Under the pieces are notes generated by a model. It was not told the DNA's origin, did no database searches, and saw nothing but the letters and a program-made list of their open reading frames with translations. From contig JAKSIS010000013.1 in the NCBI GenBank assembly GCA_024398665.1, positions 1 to 48,460 of the forward strand: a stretch of 48,460 nucleotides of DNA, written 5' to 3'. The position numbers were made by a program, and so were the translations under genes. The stretch comes from Bacteroidaceae bacterium. Its GTDB lineage: Bacteria; Bacteroidota; Bacteroidia; Bacteroidales; Bacteroidaceae. Positions 11,315 to 20,617 of the stretch are shown here, in pieces (positions within the stretch are counted from its first letter, which is position 1; each line of letters starts with the position of its first letter).

Positions 11315-12526
11315 ATGAGAGATCTTAATCCTGTAATTCCTCTGGAACAGACCATACGTTCCAGCATATATGAAGCCCTTCAGGGGGAGATAGTTGACGA
11401 ACTGGTACGCATTGCGGGTGACGGCGAAAGCCACAACTATTTCCGCAGCGTAATGGAAGGCCACAGCCTGAAAGTGGAACAGCCGCTGCTGAACCATCTC
11501 TATGAGCTGTTCGAAGAAGTGAAACAGGCGCTGGGCTACACTGATCCCATTGATTTCTATGTGACCGGAAACAGTGACATCAATGCCTTTTCAGTTTCAA
11601 TTGAAAACGTTGACTGCCCCAATATAGTCAATGTCAATTCCGCCCTTCTGACTCTCATGACTGACACTGAAATTAAGTTTGTCCTGGGACATGAACTGGG
11701 CCATCTCATTGACCATGACTCGAAAATGAACAGTCTGATAAGCTTCGTGTTCCCTGTTGAAGATGCCATTCCGATAGGACTCCAGCACAAGATCAGGCTT
11801 TGGAGCCAGCTGGCGGAACTTGAGGCAGACCGTTACGGATATATGGCCTGCAAGGATCTCTACGCCTGTGTAAGCGCATTCTACAAGATGTCGTCAGGTC
11901 TTGATATCACACGCATGGACGTCAAGCTGGACGTGCTTCTTGAAGAGAACCGCCGTCATCTTGACTTCTTCCTCAGCGACAAGGGCATGAGTCTTGACAC
12001 ACACCCGGTAAACCCCATCAGGGTGGAGGGCCTGAACCTGTTCGCAACAAGCAAGTCCGATTCAGCCTTGAACAAAGGCATGGAACAGCTCACCGGCATT
12101 CTGCTGAAGGTGGGATGCAGCGCAATTGACGAACCCATGTCGCAGTTCATAGCCAGTGCCGGACTGATTGCCGCCAGCATTGACGGCGATGTCACGGTCG
12201 AAGAGCAGAATGCCATTCTCGAACAGCTTTCAGCCCAGCAGATGTTCGCCATGGACTATCTCCAGAAGATATCGGAGTCCGATGTGGCTGACATCTTCTA
12301 CAATTCCATAGCCAAGGTTCTGGAGATTGAACCCGGCATGCGTGAACCCATGTTCAGGTATGTCATAGGAATAATAATTGTGGACAACAGCCTGTCCAGG
12401 GCCGAAATGGAGTTCATCTTCAATCTGGGTGAGAATTCGTTCGGCTACACCCGGAAGGAATGTGCTGTGATGACCGCCCAGCAGATACAGCTGGACTTTA
12501 CACCTGACATGAGCAAACTGTCTTGA
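11315..12526 (+). CDS. Soluble M48-type zinc metallopeptidase with TerB-like C-terminal domain
   Basis: The protein has 403 aa from the Met of MRDLNPVIP, chosen because a TAAATTTG element lies between it and the earlier in-frame Met. The peptidase domain (about 60-215) has the zinc motif HELGH (H126, E127, H130) and the third ligand E168 in ELEADRYG, the M48 arrangement. No signal peptide or membrane helix is visible, unlike HtpX or Ste24. Residues about 275-403 carry two acidic-loop repeats (AASIDGDVTVEEQ and VDNSLSRAEMEF) like TerB/tellurite-resistance domains. It is probably a cytosolic peptidase whose tail binds metal or partners; the substrate is unknown. GH97 follows 7 bases later. Confidence 0.8.
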   Translation: MRDLNPVIPLEQTIRSSIYEALQGEIVDELVRIAGDGESHNYFRSVMEGHSLKVEQPLLNHLYELFEEVKQALGYTDPIDFYVTGNSDINAFSVSIENVDCPNIVNVNSALLTLMTDTEIKFVLGHELGHLIDHDSKMNSLISFVFPVEDAIPIGLQHKIRLWSQLAELEADRYGYMACKDLYACVSAFYKMSSGLDITRMDVKLDVLLEENRRHLDFFLSDKGMSLDTHPVNPIRVEGLNLFATSKSDSALNKGMEQLTGILLKVGCSAIDEPMSQFIASAGLIAASIDGDVTVEEQNAILEQLSAQQMFAMDYLQKISESDVADIFYNSIAKVLEIEPGMREPMFRYVIGIIIVDNSLSRAEMEFIFNLGENSFGYTRKECAVMTAQQIQLDFTPDMSKLS

Positions 12527-12533
12527 ACATACT

Positions 12534-14330
12534 ATGAAAAGGAATGTCTTTATTCTTCTCTCGGCGCTTCTTGCACTGACAGGTTGCGTGAAGGGGTATT
12601 ATGTGACGTCACCTGACGGAAACATTTCAGTAGGGGTCACGGACAGTCTGCTGACAGTGCTTTATAAGGGCAGGGCTGTCCAGGTGATCAGCTGCGGCTA
12701 CAGCGGAAAAATCAGCATGTCCGCTGACGGAATTGTTACGGGAACGGAAACATATGATTTGCAGTCCGGCAAGTGCCGCACGGTTTCAGCCCCGTATTCA
12801 GCCTGCACTTTCAACTTCGCTGAAGGTACTGCAATGAATCTGCACGTATTCAATGACGGCATAGCATTCAGTTTCACCGGCGGTGACCGGACAGTCACCT
12901 ACCGCATTCCTGACGGTACGAAACGCTGGCTGCAGCAGCAGAAAACTGATTATGAGGGCTTCTATCCGGCTTCAACATCGGCCCGTGAAGGCAAATACAG
13001 CTATCCCGCACTGTTCGAATACTGCGACGGCGTGTTCGGTCTCATTACCGAATCCGGAGTGGATCACGGCAACAGCTGTTCGTTCCTGACATGCGGCAAT
13101 GACGGATACACTGTCACATATACTGACAGCGAACAGACAGACAGGCATCCCAGCCGCATACTGATGATAGGGTCGCTTGCCGACATAGTGGAATCAAATC
13201 TTGTGACAACAATGGCTGCAGGATGCAGGATTGATGACACTTCATGGATAAGACCCGGAGTGTCGTCATGGATATACTGGGCATACAACCATTCATCCAA
13301 GGATTTCCAGAAGGTCAGGGAGTACATAGACCTGGCTGCAGAAATGGGCTGGCCGTACACTCTGATAGACTGGGAATGGGATGAGATGACCGGAGGCGGA
13401 AACATTGATGACGCCGTGGCATATGCCCGCGGGAAAGGCGTAAGGGCAAATCTCTGGTATAATTCCGGCACGTCATGGATAGGCCCCGGCGCACCCGGAC
13501 CGCAGGACCGCCTGCGCACTGCTGAAGCCCGCGAAAGGGAAATGACACGTCTCGAACAGATGGGCGCAACCGGTATAAAGGTTGACTTCTTCAATCCTGA
13601 CGGTCATGAAATGGTTGACTATTACCTTGATATTCTTGAAGATGCCGCACGCCACCATCTTCTGGTCGATTTCCACGGCTGTACCATACCGCGCGGCTGG
13701 AGCCGCACATGGCCCAACCTGATGTCCATGGAAGCTGTCTATGGCGCCGAATGGTACAACAACAACCGCCGCATGACAAACGCCGCAGCCGCCCACAATG
13801 CAACGCTGCCCTTTACACGCAATGTAATTGGTCCCATGGACTATACGCCCTGCACGTTTACTGACAGCCAGAATCCGCATATTACCACTGACTGCCACGA
13901 ACTGGCTCTGCCCATTCTCTTCGAATCCGGTCTGCAGCATATGGCTGACCGTCCTGAGGCGTATCTGGGCCTGCCTGCTTTAGTGCGGAATATGTTAAGT
14001 AGTCTGCCTTCGGCATGGGAAGATACAAAACTGCTTGCAGGTTATCCGGGTGAGAGTGCTGTGATAGCCCGGTATTCAAAAGGCAAATGGTATATTGCTG
14101 GTATAAACGGCACTGATTCGACACTGACAGTCAGACCTGACTATTCGCGTCTTGGAGTTCTGGACGAACTTGATGCTACTGTTTTCACAGATAAAGGAGA
14201 AGGACCTGGAAAAGGCTTTGAAATCGGCCTGTCCATGACAGGATGTCCAAGTTCTCTGACATTGAGACCACGCGGCGGTTTCGTCATTGTCACCAGCCCC
14301 AAATGGCAGAACGGTGTTATCTTGAAATAA
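12534..14330 (+). CDS. GH97 alpha-glycosidase lipoprotein, probably retaining type
   Basis: The 598-aa protein has a lipobox (LALTGC, C18), an N-terminal GH97 beta-sandwich (about 22-230), a TIM barrel (about 235-490) and a C-terminal beta-domain. Signatures are TLIDWEWDE, IKVDFF with D351, and MEAVYGAEW with E400 and E406. From memory of the family, an Asp at the KVDF position is the nucleophile of retaining alpha-galactosidases, whereas inverting alpha-glucosidases such as SusB lack it. Alpha-galactosidase is therefore favoured over SusB-like alpha-glucosidase. It sits 7 bases after the M48 gene, and the radical-SAM gene begins inside its last 28 bases. Confidence 0.9.
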   Translation: MKRNVFILLSALLALTGCVKGYYVTSPDGNISVGVTDSLLTVLYKGRAVQVISCGYSGKISMSADGIVTGTETYDLQSGKCRTVSAPYSACTFNFAEGTAMNLHVFNDGIAFSFTGGDRTVTYRIPDGTKRWLQQQKTDYEGFYPASTSAREGKYSYPALFEYCDGVFGLITESGVDHGNSCSFLTCGNDGYTVTYTDSEQTDRHPSRILMIGSLADIVESNLVTTMAAGCRIDDTSWIRPGVSSWIYWAYNHSSKDFQKVREYIDLAAEMGWPYTLIDWEWDEMTGGGNIDDAVAYARGKGVRANLWYNSGTSWIGPGAPGPQDRLRTAEAREREMTRLEQMGATGIKVDFFNPDGHEMVDYYLDILEDAARHHLLVDFHGCTIPRGWSRTWPNLMSMEAVYGAEWYNNNRRMTNAAAAHNATLPFTRNVIGPMDYTPCTFTDSQNPHITTDCHELALPILFESGLQHMADRPEAYLGLPALVRNMLSSLPSAWEDTKLLAGYPGESAVIARYSKGKWYIAGINGTDSTLTVRPDYSRLGVLDELDATVFTDKGEGPGKGFEIGLSMTGCPSSLTLRPRGGFVIVTSPKWQNGVILK

Positions 14331-15148
14331 CCAACGTCTGCAATCTGAAATGCAGGTTCTGCCCCGGACATGACAGGGCAGGCCGTTTCATGTCTTTTCC
14401 TGAGTTTGATGCGCTTACAGACAGTCTTCGCGGACAGGTGAAATTCCTGTATTTCCATCTCATGGGCGAACCTACACTGCATCCGCAGCTTCCTCAGTTC
14501 ATCGGCGTGGCCCGTGAGAAGGGCTTTGTCCCGGTTCTGACCACCAACGGGACCAGGCTTTCAGCCGGACTGGCGCAGGATACTGCCGGACGTGGCCTGT
14601 ACAAGGCAAATATATCACTCCATTCGCTGGAAGGCAATGGCCTTACTGAAATGGAGGATTATGTGCGTGGAGTGATGGCGTTTTCCCTTGAGGCGTCGTC
14701 CAGTGGCGTAATAGTTGTTCTCAGGCTGTGGAACCGCGGCGGTTATAATACGGAAAATGAGGCTATTCTGAATCTTGTCGCCCAGTCTGTTCCACGTCCG
14801 TGGACAGAACGTGCTGACGGATGGCGTCTGGCGCAGAACCTTTTCATTGAATATGACAGCATGTTCTCATGGCCGGATTCCGATGGCGACGAGTGCGGAA
14901 ATGCTGACGTTTTCTGTTATGCTCTCAGAAATCAGATAGGGGTGCTGGTAGACGGCCGTGTGGTCCCGTGCTGTCTGGATCATGACGGAGACATGGCCCT
15001 GGGCAGTCTTTTTGACAATACACTGGAAGAAATACTTGCATCAGATCGGGCCCGGGCGATATATGATGGATTCTCACGCCATGAAGCCGTTGAACCGCTG
15101 TGCCGCACATGCGGATATGCAAATGTGACCAAACGCTTTCGCCGCTGA
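14303..15148 (+). CDS. Radical SAM protein with SPASM-like C-terminus
   Basis: The protein has 281 aa if started at [11 protein letters not shown]. Earlier in-frame Met codons lie deeper in the GH97 gene. The CX3CX2C cluster motif is C13-NLK-C17-RF-C20, followed by the GEPTLHP strand typical of the SAM barrel. The C-terminal part (about 205-275) has further cysteines ([23 protein letters not shown]), matching an auxiliary iron-sulfur SPASM/twitch domain. Such enzymes modify peptides or proteins or mature sulfatases, but no sulfatase or obvious precursor is next to it. Its start overlaps the GH97 end by 28 bases in another frame, so translation may be coupled. Confidence 0.87.
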   Translation: MAERCYLEITNVCNLKCRFCPGHDRAGRFMSFPEFDALTDSLRGQVKFLYFHLMGEPTLHPQLPQFIGVAREKGFVPVLTTNGTRLSAGLAQDTAGRGLYKANISLHSLEGNGLTEMEDYVRGVMAFSLEASSSGVIVVLRLWNRGGYNTENEAILNLVAQSVPRPWTERADGWRLAQNLFIEYDSMFSWPDSDGDECGNADVFCYALRNQIGVLVDGRVVPCCLDHDGDMALGSLFDNTLEEILASDRARAIYDGFSRHEAVEPLCRTCGYANVTKRFRR

Positions 15149-15195
15149 CGTTTCATGTCAGTGGACGGCCTGTTGCACAAACCCGTTTATTGTAC

Positions 15196-15203
15196 TAACT
15201 TTG
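15196..15203 (+). promoter_or_regulatory. Bacteroidota promoter for UDP-glucose dehydrogenase
   Basis: TAACTTTG followed by C, with GTTG (15172-15175) 20 bases upstream as the -33 element. This is one of the best-formed promoters in the window and leaves a leader of about 20 bases before the ATG at 15228. Confidence 0.7.
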
Positions 15204-15227
15204 CAGCGTTTTACAAAAGTCCGAATT

Positions 15228-16547
15228 ATGAAAATTGCAGTTGCAGGAACCGGTTATGTGGGACTCAGCATCGCAACCTTGCTTGCCCAGCACAATCATG
15301 TCACAGCGGTTGACGTCATACCTGAAAAGGTGGCGCTCATCAATGACCGCAAGTCACCCATCCAGGATGAATACATCGAGAAGTATCTGTCTGAAAAGAA
15401 GTTGGACCTTAGCGCTACGCTTGACGGCGAAAAGGCATATTCCGATGCGGACTTCGTTGTGATTGCCGCTCCAACGAACTATGATCCGCAGAAGAATTTC
15501 TTTGACACACGGCATGTGGAGGAGGTGATAGACCTTGTCCTCAAGGTCAATCCGAATGCGACTATGGTCATAAAGAGTACCATTCCTGTGGGCTATACAC
15601 GCAGTCTGTATGTACGTTACGCACTGAAATTTGCCTGCACCCCTGAACTCCGTGACTGCAAGTTCCGTCTGCTCTTCTCACCTGAATTCCTGCGTGAAAG
15701 CAAGGCTCTGTACGACAACCTGTATCCCAGCCGCATCATTGTGGGCTATCCCAAGATAATTGACATGCCGGAATTCGATGCCGAGAACGCTGCAATAATG
15801 GCAATTGCCGCTCCTGACCTTGAGGAGAAGGCACATGAATTCGCCGCACTTCTGCAGCAGGGTGCAATAAAGGAGGACATACCGACGCTCTTCATGGGCA
15901 TGAAGGAGGCCGAGGCTGTCAAACTGTTCGCAAACACCTACCTTGCGCTCAGAGTAAGCTATTTCAATGAACTTGACACCTACGCTGAAATCAAAGGTCT
16001 CAATTCCAAAGCCATAATTGACGGCATCGGACTGGATCCGCGCATAGGACAGCACTACAACAATCCCAGTTTCGGGTATGGCGGCTATTGCCTGCCAAAG
16101 GACACCAAACAGCTCCTTGCCAATTTCCAGAATGTCCCCGAGAATATTATTCACGCAATTGTGGAGAGCAACCGTACCCGCAAGGACTTCATTGCGGACC
16201 AGGTACTTCGCAAGGCCGGTTACTACACCGCTTCCAGTTCATGGGACCAGTCCAAGGAACAGGAGACTGTGGTAGGCGTTTTCCGTCTCACCATGAAGTC
16301 CAATTCCGACAATTTCCGCCAGAGTTCCATTCAGGGCGTAATGAAGCGCATCAAGGCCAAGGGCGCCACAGTCATCATATATGAACCTACGCTTCCTGAC
16401 GGCACAATGTTCTTCGGAAGCCGTGTGGTCAATGATCTTGAAGAATTCAAATCACAGTGTCAGGCAATCATAGCAAACCGCTATGACAGCTGTCTGGATG
16501 ATGTCACAGATAAGGTTTATACCCGCGACATATTCAAACGCGACTGA
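15228..16547 (+). CDS. ugd: UDP-glucose 6-dehydrogenase
   Basis: This 439-aa enzyme oxidises UDP-glucose to UDP-glucuronate with two NAD, supplying surface polysaccharide synthesis. The start at [12 protein letters not shown] places the dinucleotide-binding GxGYVG loop at residues 7-12, as in the family; an earlier in-frame Met lies within the promoter. Other signatures are [18 protein letters not shown], and the catalytic cysteine C288 in [11 protein letters not shown]. The length matches the shorter bacterial (KfiD/Ugd) subgroup. GDP-mannose dehydrogenase shares the fold, but the FSPEFLRES motif favours the UDP-glucose enzyme. The HAD phosphatase starts 9 bases downstream and is probably co-transcribed. 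Confidence 0.93.
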   Translation: MKIAVAGTGYVGLSIATLLAQHNHVTAVDVIPEKVALINDRKSPIQDEYIEKYLSEKKLDLSATLDGEKAYSDADFVVIAAPTNYDPQKNFFDTRHVEEVIDLVLKVNPNATMVIKSTIPVGYTRSLYVRYALKFACTPELRDCKFRLLFSPEFLRESKALYDNLYPSRIIVGYPKIIDMPEFDAENAAIMAIAAPDLEEKAHEFAALLQQGAIKEDIPTLFMGMKEAEAVKLFANTYLALRVSYFNELDTYAEIKGLNSKAIIDGIGLDPRIGQHYNNPSFGYGGYCLPKDTKQLLANFQNVPENIIHAIVESNRTRKDFIADQVLRKAGYYTASSSWDQSKEQETVVGVFRLTMKSNSDNFRQSSIQGVMKRIKAKGATVIIYEPTLPDGTMFFGSRVVNDLEEFKSQCQAIIANRYDSCLDDVTDKVYTRDIFKRD

Positions 16548-16556
16548 GAACACGTC

Positions 16557-17156
16557 ATGCTGAAAAATGTCATATTCGATTACGGAAATGTTCTGATTGA
16601 CTGGAGCCCGTGGTATCTTTTCCTGCCGCATTTCGGCGGTGATGAGTCAAAGTGCCGCCATTTCGTTGAAAATATATGCAGCCGGGAATGGTTCACCCGC
16701 ATTGACCGCGGTGAGAGTATGGACAGCTGCATAGCCCAGCTGCAGTCCCAATATCCGGAATACGCTCAGGACATAGCCCTGTTCCGTGACCGCTGGTTTG
16801 ACATGTGCCATGGTGAGATACCGGGCATGCAGCAGCTCATTGACTCCCTGAAAGCACAGGGGGTGGGGGTGTTCGGCCTGAGCAACTGGCCTGCCGAGAC
16901 TTTTTCCAGGGCTCGTGAAAAATTCCATGTACTTGGCAGTATTGACAGGTATGTAATATCAAGCCATGTCGGACTGGCTAAACCTGACCCGGCTATATAC
17001 CGTCTGCTCATGGACCGATACGGTCTCGAGCCGTCGGAATGTGTCTTTGTCGATGACCGCACAGACAACGTGAACGCAGCTGTCAGTTTGGGAATGCACG
17101 GCATTCTCTTTGAAGGCAGCGCTGAAAAATTGGAAAAAGAACTGTTTTCTTTCTGA
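16557..17156 (+). CDS. HAD-family phosphatase, YihX-like
   Basis: The 199-aa cytosolic protein has all HAD motifs: motif I FDYGNVL (D8, with Gly at the +2 position where most HAD phosphatases have Asp), motif II GLSNW, the KPDPAIY lysine, and motif IV FVDDRTDN. The DxG form of motif I is shared with E. coli YihX, an alpha-glucose-1-phosphate phosphatase, so a sugar phosphate is a likely substrate. It follows UDP-glucose dehydrogenase by 9 bases, which fits a sugar-nucleotide role, but that link is inference. A hairpin terminator follows 15 bases after its stop. Confidence 0.85.
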   Translation: MLKNVIFDYGNVLIDWSPWYLFLPHFGGDESKCRHFVENICSREWFTRIDRGESMDSCIAQLQSQYPEYAQDIALFRDRWFDMCHGEIPGMQQLIDSLKAQGVGVFGLSNWPAETFSRAREKFHVLGSIDRYVISSHVGLAKPDPAIYRLLMDRYGLEPSECVFVDDRTDNVNAAVSLGMHGILFEGSAEKLEKELFSF

Positions 17157-17171
17157 CTGTTTCGTGAAAAC

Positions 17172-17216
17172 AGTTCAAAATAATACGCCTTTCAGCAGGT
17201 GCTTGAACTTTTTTAT
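17172..17216 (+). terminator. Terminator after the ugd-HAD pair
   Basis: AGTTCAA (17172-17178) pairs with TTGAACT (17203-17209), and an inner CGCCT/AGGTG stem lies within the loop. A run TTTTTTAT follows. It would end the ugd-HAD transcript. Confidence 0.65.
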
Positions 17217-17612
17217 AGTGTAAAAATTATCAATTGTCCATTCAGACGGTATCAGCGTGCATTTTGCGTAGCTTGGAACTTGCGGAATGATGCTGGTGAA
17301 ATTTGAAAACTTATATTTCCGTCCATACAGTTGAATAATTTTGTTCAACTGCACAATAATTATTCATTTTGACAACTTCCGCTTTATCATCCGGCGTTAA
17401 ATTCACGGGTGTAGATGCACATGTTGCGAAATGAAAGGACTGGAGAACATAGAAAGGACTATCCGTATTATGGCATTGAATACGGTATCTTCAACTGACA
17501 GGAATTCAGTTTCTTTTTCATATGAAAATTAAGGCCATGAACTTACACAGTACCAGTACGGCGTGATGCCGTTATTATTTTTCAATTTGTTTTTCAATAT
17601 GTTGTAAAAGGG
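17217..17612. other. Non-coding stretch, function unknown
   Basis: About 400 bases without a convincing gene. They contain a perfect 8-bp inverted repeat (CAGTTGAA at 17328-17335, TTCAACTG at 17344-17351). They also contain a 33-codon open frame (ATG 17431, stop ends 17532) with no recognisable family or promoter. No exact TAnnTTTG on either strand was seen. Because a strong terminator closes the stretch just before the next promoter, it could encode a small RNA. Confidence 0.4.
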
Positions 17613-17646
17613 AGAAAAGAACCGCGCGCCGGTTCTTTTCTTTTTC
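17613..17646 (+). terminator. Strong intrinsic terminator
   Basis: A 12-bp stem (AGAAAAGAACCG with CGGTTCTTTTCT; arms 17613-17624 and 17630-17641) has a 5-base CGCGC loop and is followed by TTTTTC. It lies about 31 bases upstream of the next -7 element. No gene directly precedes it, so it ends a transcript from the 400-base non-coding stretch or acts as an insulator. Confidence 0.75.
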
Positions 17647-17676
17647 AGCCTGCAGGATGTATTGACGGAAAAGAAT

Positions 17677-17684
17677 TATGTTTG
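17677..17684 (+). promoter_or_regulatory. Bacteroidota -7 element for the lipoprotein esterase
   Basis: TATGTTTG followed by C, 29 bases before the ATG at 17714. An earlier in-frame ATG overlaps this element, which supports the later start. Confidence 0.55.
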
Positions 17685-17713
17685 CAGTCGGAATCCGGAA
17701 AGGCTGTTTCCAT

Positions 17714-19255
17714 ATGAAAAAACGTTCGCTGACATACTTCATACTTGGGGCATTCCTGCTTGATGCATGCGTGATGGAAGATGGTACGCATGTGGAGACG
17801 GATACATGGTATACTGCTGAAAATTCAGGCCGGACAATGTTCTTCAATTTCTCTTCATTTGACGGACAGGTTGCCCGTGGCTTGTATTATGATACGGATT
17901 CGGGCTTTATGCGCAGCCCTGACAGGGTGACTGTAACTCTTGGGAAACGCCGTTCAGTGATTGTCAATGACAGCACTCGCAGGAAAATCAAGGTGCCAGG
18001 TTTCAGGCTGGCCGAATATATTGAGCCGGAATTCACCCCGGCGGACACATCGCTGTACCGTATCCCCAGATACAGTGCGACTGTAACCGATGATATTGTA
18101 TACGGTACAGCCCAAGGTTACTGGACAAGCCTGTCCGGCGTTGAAACCGATGTCATGAAACTCTTGTCCCAGGGTATTATGAACAGTTTCAGCAAAAAGG
18201 ACCTTGAACTTACAATGGACATATCCTGTCCGCAGGGAAAGGAAGGAAAATCGCCTCTGATTGTCTTCATTCACGGCGGGGCCTTTTATGTGGGAGACAA
18301 GCAGGAACCTGCTTACATGGATTTCAAACGCCATTTTGCTGAACTTGGATATGTGACTGCCTGCATCAACTACCGCATGGGCTTCCATATTGGTCGCGAT
18401 GCCATTGAAAGGGCAGGGTATATGGCCGCACAGGATGCGCATGCCGCAATAAGATGGCTGGTTCACCATGCATCGGAATACGGGATTGACAGGGACCGCA
18501 TATTCCTGGCAGGTTCCAGTGCCGGCAGCATTACAGCAATGAATGCCACGTTCATGAGTGAGAAGTTCAGGCCCGAATCGACCCGCGGCAAGGCCGGATT
18601 GTTCCGTGAGTCGGCCGATTTGGGACGTATGGACCGTTCCGGCAATGATCTGAAGGATAAGTTTCATATTACAGCCATTGCCAACATGTGGGGGGCTGTG
18701 AGTGATCTGGACATGCTTGACGAAAGCAGGACTGACATTGTGTCATTTCACGGTGATGCTGACCAGGTTGTTCCATACGCTGACGGACTGCCGTTCATGA
18801 TGGCGGGCGAGAAGGTGGCGGGAAGGCTTTCTGAAGAGATGCACGGTTCACTGAGCATTACAGAAAAAGCCGATGAACTTGGACGCAGGGCTGTAATGTA
18901 TCCCTATCCGGGAATGGGGCACGCATTCAATACTACCGGCAGGGAAAAGACTCCCAACAGCCATCATTATGAGATAAGAGGCCGTATTGCCGATTTCTTC
19001 TACAGTGAACTGGTTCCGGTGCGTGCGTCTCTCCATGATGACGGTGACGGCTGGTATTCGGTTGACGGTATTGGCATTTCCAACGTTTCATGGCATGCTG
19101 ACGGCGGGTTTGTGGTTGAATGCAAAGCGGACCGTGTCCGTATTCTATGGCGCGCCGATTCTCCGTTGCGCACGCTGTCTGCAACTGGAAAGCAGACATA
19201 TGGTACATCTTTCCTGATTTCAGCCGAAGTGTCCGATAGCGGGCATTTTTTCTGA
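17714..19255 (+). CDS. Alpha/beta-hydrolase (carboxylesterase) lipoprotein
   Basis: The 513-aa protein starts at MKKRSLTYF and has a lipobox (LLDAC, C19). Residues about 20-165 form an extra N-terminal region. The catalytic domain has the oxyanion motif HGGAFY, nucleophile S269 in AGSSAGS, an acid in FHGDADQVVP (D348 or D350) and H403 in GMGHAFN. The GSSAG and HGGAF motifs place it among bacterial carboxylesterases of the HSL/para-nitrobenzyl esterase type. The last ~75 residues look like a small beta-domain. It is a single-gene unit between a terminator and the alanine dehydrogenase promoter. The substrate is unknown; a glycan or xenobiotic ester is possible. Confidence 0.83.
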   Translation: MKKRSLTYFILGAFLLDACVMEDGTHVETDTWYTAENSGRTMFFNFSSFDGQVARGLYYDTDSGFMRSPDRVTVTLGKRRSVIVNDSTRRKIKVPGFRLAEYIEPEFTPADTSLYRIPRYSATVTDDIVYGTAQGYWTSLSGVETDVMKLLSQGIMNSFSKKDLELTMDISCPQGKEGKSPLIVFIHGGAFYVGDKQEPAYMDFKRHFAELGYVTACINYRMGFHIGRDAIERAGYMAAQDAHAAIRWLVHHASEYGIDRDRIFLAGSSAGSITAMNATFMSEKFRPESTRGKAGLFRESADLGRMDRSGNDLKDKFHITAIANMWGAVSDLDMLDESRTDIVSFHGDADQVVPYADGLPFMMAGEKVAGRLSEEMHGSLSITEKADELGRRAVMYPYPGMGHAFNTTGREKTPNSHHYEIRGRIADFFYSELVPVRASLHDDGDGWYSVDGIGISNVSWHADGGFVVECKADRVRILWRADSPLRTLSATGKQTYGTSFLISAEVSDSGHFF

Positions 19256-19303
19256 TATGCAGAAAAATATTCAAATATGCGCTGTTTATACCCGATTTAT
19301 TAA

Positions 19304-19311
19304 TAAATTTG
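19304..19311 (+). promoter_or_regulatory. Bacteroidota -7 element for ald
   Basis: TAAATTTG followed by C, 30 bases before the ATG at 19342. The -33 region is not clear. Confidence 0.6.
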
Positions 19312-19341
19312 CAGACAAAACTTTTTTAACAGCAATACTCC

Positions 19342-20463
19342 ATGAAGATTGGAACAACCCGCGAACTCAAGAACCATGAGTATCGAGTCGGCCTGACACC
19401 CGACAACGTGAGCGCATTCGTGGCTAAAGGCCATACAGTTCTGGTTGAAACGAAAGCTGGTGAAGGTGCCGGCTTTACTGACGAACTCTATGCGGCGGCG
19501 GGTGCGACTATATGCCAGACCCCTGACGAAGTGTTTGCCAAGTGCGATATGATTGTCAAGGTCAAGGAACCGGAAGAGTGCGAATACAAGTTCCTGCGCA
19601 AGAATCAGATCCTGTTCACATACCTGCATCTGGCACCGAATCCGTCATTGGCCCAGGCACTAGTCAAAAGCGGCTGCAAGGCTGTAGCTTTTGAAACGAT
19701 CAGGGACGCTCAGGGAAATCTGCCTTGTCTGAGACCAATGTCACAGATTGCCGGACGTCTGTCAATACAGCAGGGCGCCAAGTACGTGGAAATGAGCTAC
19801 GGCGGCCGCGGCATTTTGCTTGGCGGCGTACCGGGTGTGGAAAAGGGTAACATTGTAATTCTGGGCGGCGGTATTGCCGGTACATATGCGGCAAAGGCTG
19901 CAATTGGAATAGGTGCGCACGTTACGCTGCTTGATGTGAATCTCAACCGTCTTTCATATCTTGATGACGTGTTCGGCAATTCAGTTGAAACGCTCTATTC
20001 TACAGAAGCCAATATCGTGAAGGCCCTCAAGACTGCTGACCTTGTTATCGGAACAGTTCTGATTCCTGGCGGCAAGACACCGAAACTTGTACGTCGCGAA
20101 CACCTGTCCATAATGAAGAAGGGTGCAGTCATTGTTGACGTTGCCATTGACCAGGGCGGATGCTGCGAAAGCAGTCACGTTACAACGCATGACAATCCGG
20201 TGTTCGTGGAACAGGGCATTGTACACTACTGCGTAGGCAACATGCCCGGTGCAGTGCCTTACACATCAACTGTCGCTCTTGCCAACGCCACATTCAAATA
20301 TGCAATGATGATGGCTGAAAACGGTCTTGAGAAGGCTGTTGAAATGGATCCCAATTTCGCATTCGGACTTAACATTTACAAGGGAATGTGCACGAATGAG
20401 AATGTAAGCCGTGCGCTCGGCCTTGAATATGTACCCGTATCAAATGCCATCCTGAACGCCTGA
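19342..20463 (+). CDS. ald: Alanine dehydrogenase
   Basis: This 373-aa cytosolic enzyme catalyses reversible NAD-linked deamination of L-alanine to pyruvate and ammonia. The substrate-site residues are in place: R15 in HEYRVGL, K75 in VKVKEP and H96 in YLHLAPNP. The Rossmann loop is GGGIAG, followed by GAHVTLLDVN, and DVAIDQGGC carries the catalytic Asp region. Length and motifs match the Ald family end to end. It has its own promoter and a strong terminator, so it is monocistronic. With pyruvate formate-lyase also in the window, it fits anaerobic pyruvate and nitrogen balance. Confidence 0.96.
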   Translation: MKIGTTRELKNHEYRVGLTPDNVSAFVAKGHTVLVETKAGEGAGFTDELYAAAGATICQTPDEVFAKCDMIVKVKEPEECEYKFLRKNQILFTYLHLAPNPSLAQALVKSGCKAVAFETIRDAQGNLPCLRPMSQIAGRLSIQQGAKYVEMSYGGRGILLGGVPGVEKGNIVILGGGIAGTYAAKAAIGIGAHVTLLDVNLNRLSYLDDVFGNSVETLYSTEANIVKALKTADLVIGTVLIPGGKTPKLVRREHLSIMKKGAVIVDVAIDQGGCCESSHVTTHDNPVFVEQGIVHYCVGNMPGAVPYTSTVALANATFKYAMMMAENGLEKAVEMDPNFAFGLNIYKGMCTNENVSRALGLEYVPVSNAILNA

Positions 20464-20487
20464 CATAATAACCGGAATATACATTTT

Positions 20488-20537
20488 GAGAACGGCCCCT
20501 TTCGGAGACAATATCTTCCGGGGCCGTTCTCTTGTTT
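20488..20537 (+). terminator. Terminator after ald
   Basis: A 12-bp stem, GAGAACGGCCCC (20488-20499) with GGGGCCGTTCTC (20520-20531), has a 20-base loop containing a small CGGA/TCCG pairing and is followed by TTGTTTTC. Confidence 0.8.
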
Positions 20538-20587
20538 TCATTTGTTGAAAAGACAGACTACGTTATGAGAATATCGGAAAAAAACAC

Positions 20588-20595
20588 TAAATTTG
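20588..20595 (+). promoter_or_regulatory. Bacteroidota -7 element for the CapD-like gene
   Basis: TAAATTTG followed by C, with TATG (20564-20567) 20 bases upstream as a possible -33. The leader to the ATG at 20618 is about 17 bases. Confidence 0.6.
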
Positions 20596-20617
20596 CAAAC
20601 TGAAATAATATGCGGAA

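Noticed and set aside
17431-17532. A 33-codon open frame in the non-coding gap
   Set aside because: It has no promoter, no recognised domain and a length expected by chance; kept only as a possibility within the small-RNA finding.
17217-17612. tmRNA, RNase P RNA or tRNA in the gap
   Set aside because: None of the diagnostic cores of these RNAs was found by reading the sequence.
17575-17847. A 90-codon minus-strand frame across the strong terminator and esterase start
   Set aside because: It reads through a terminator hairpin and the start of a well-supported lipoprotein gene.
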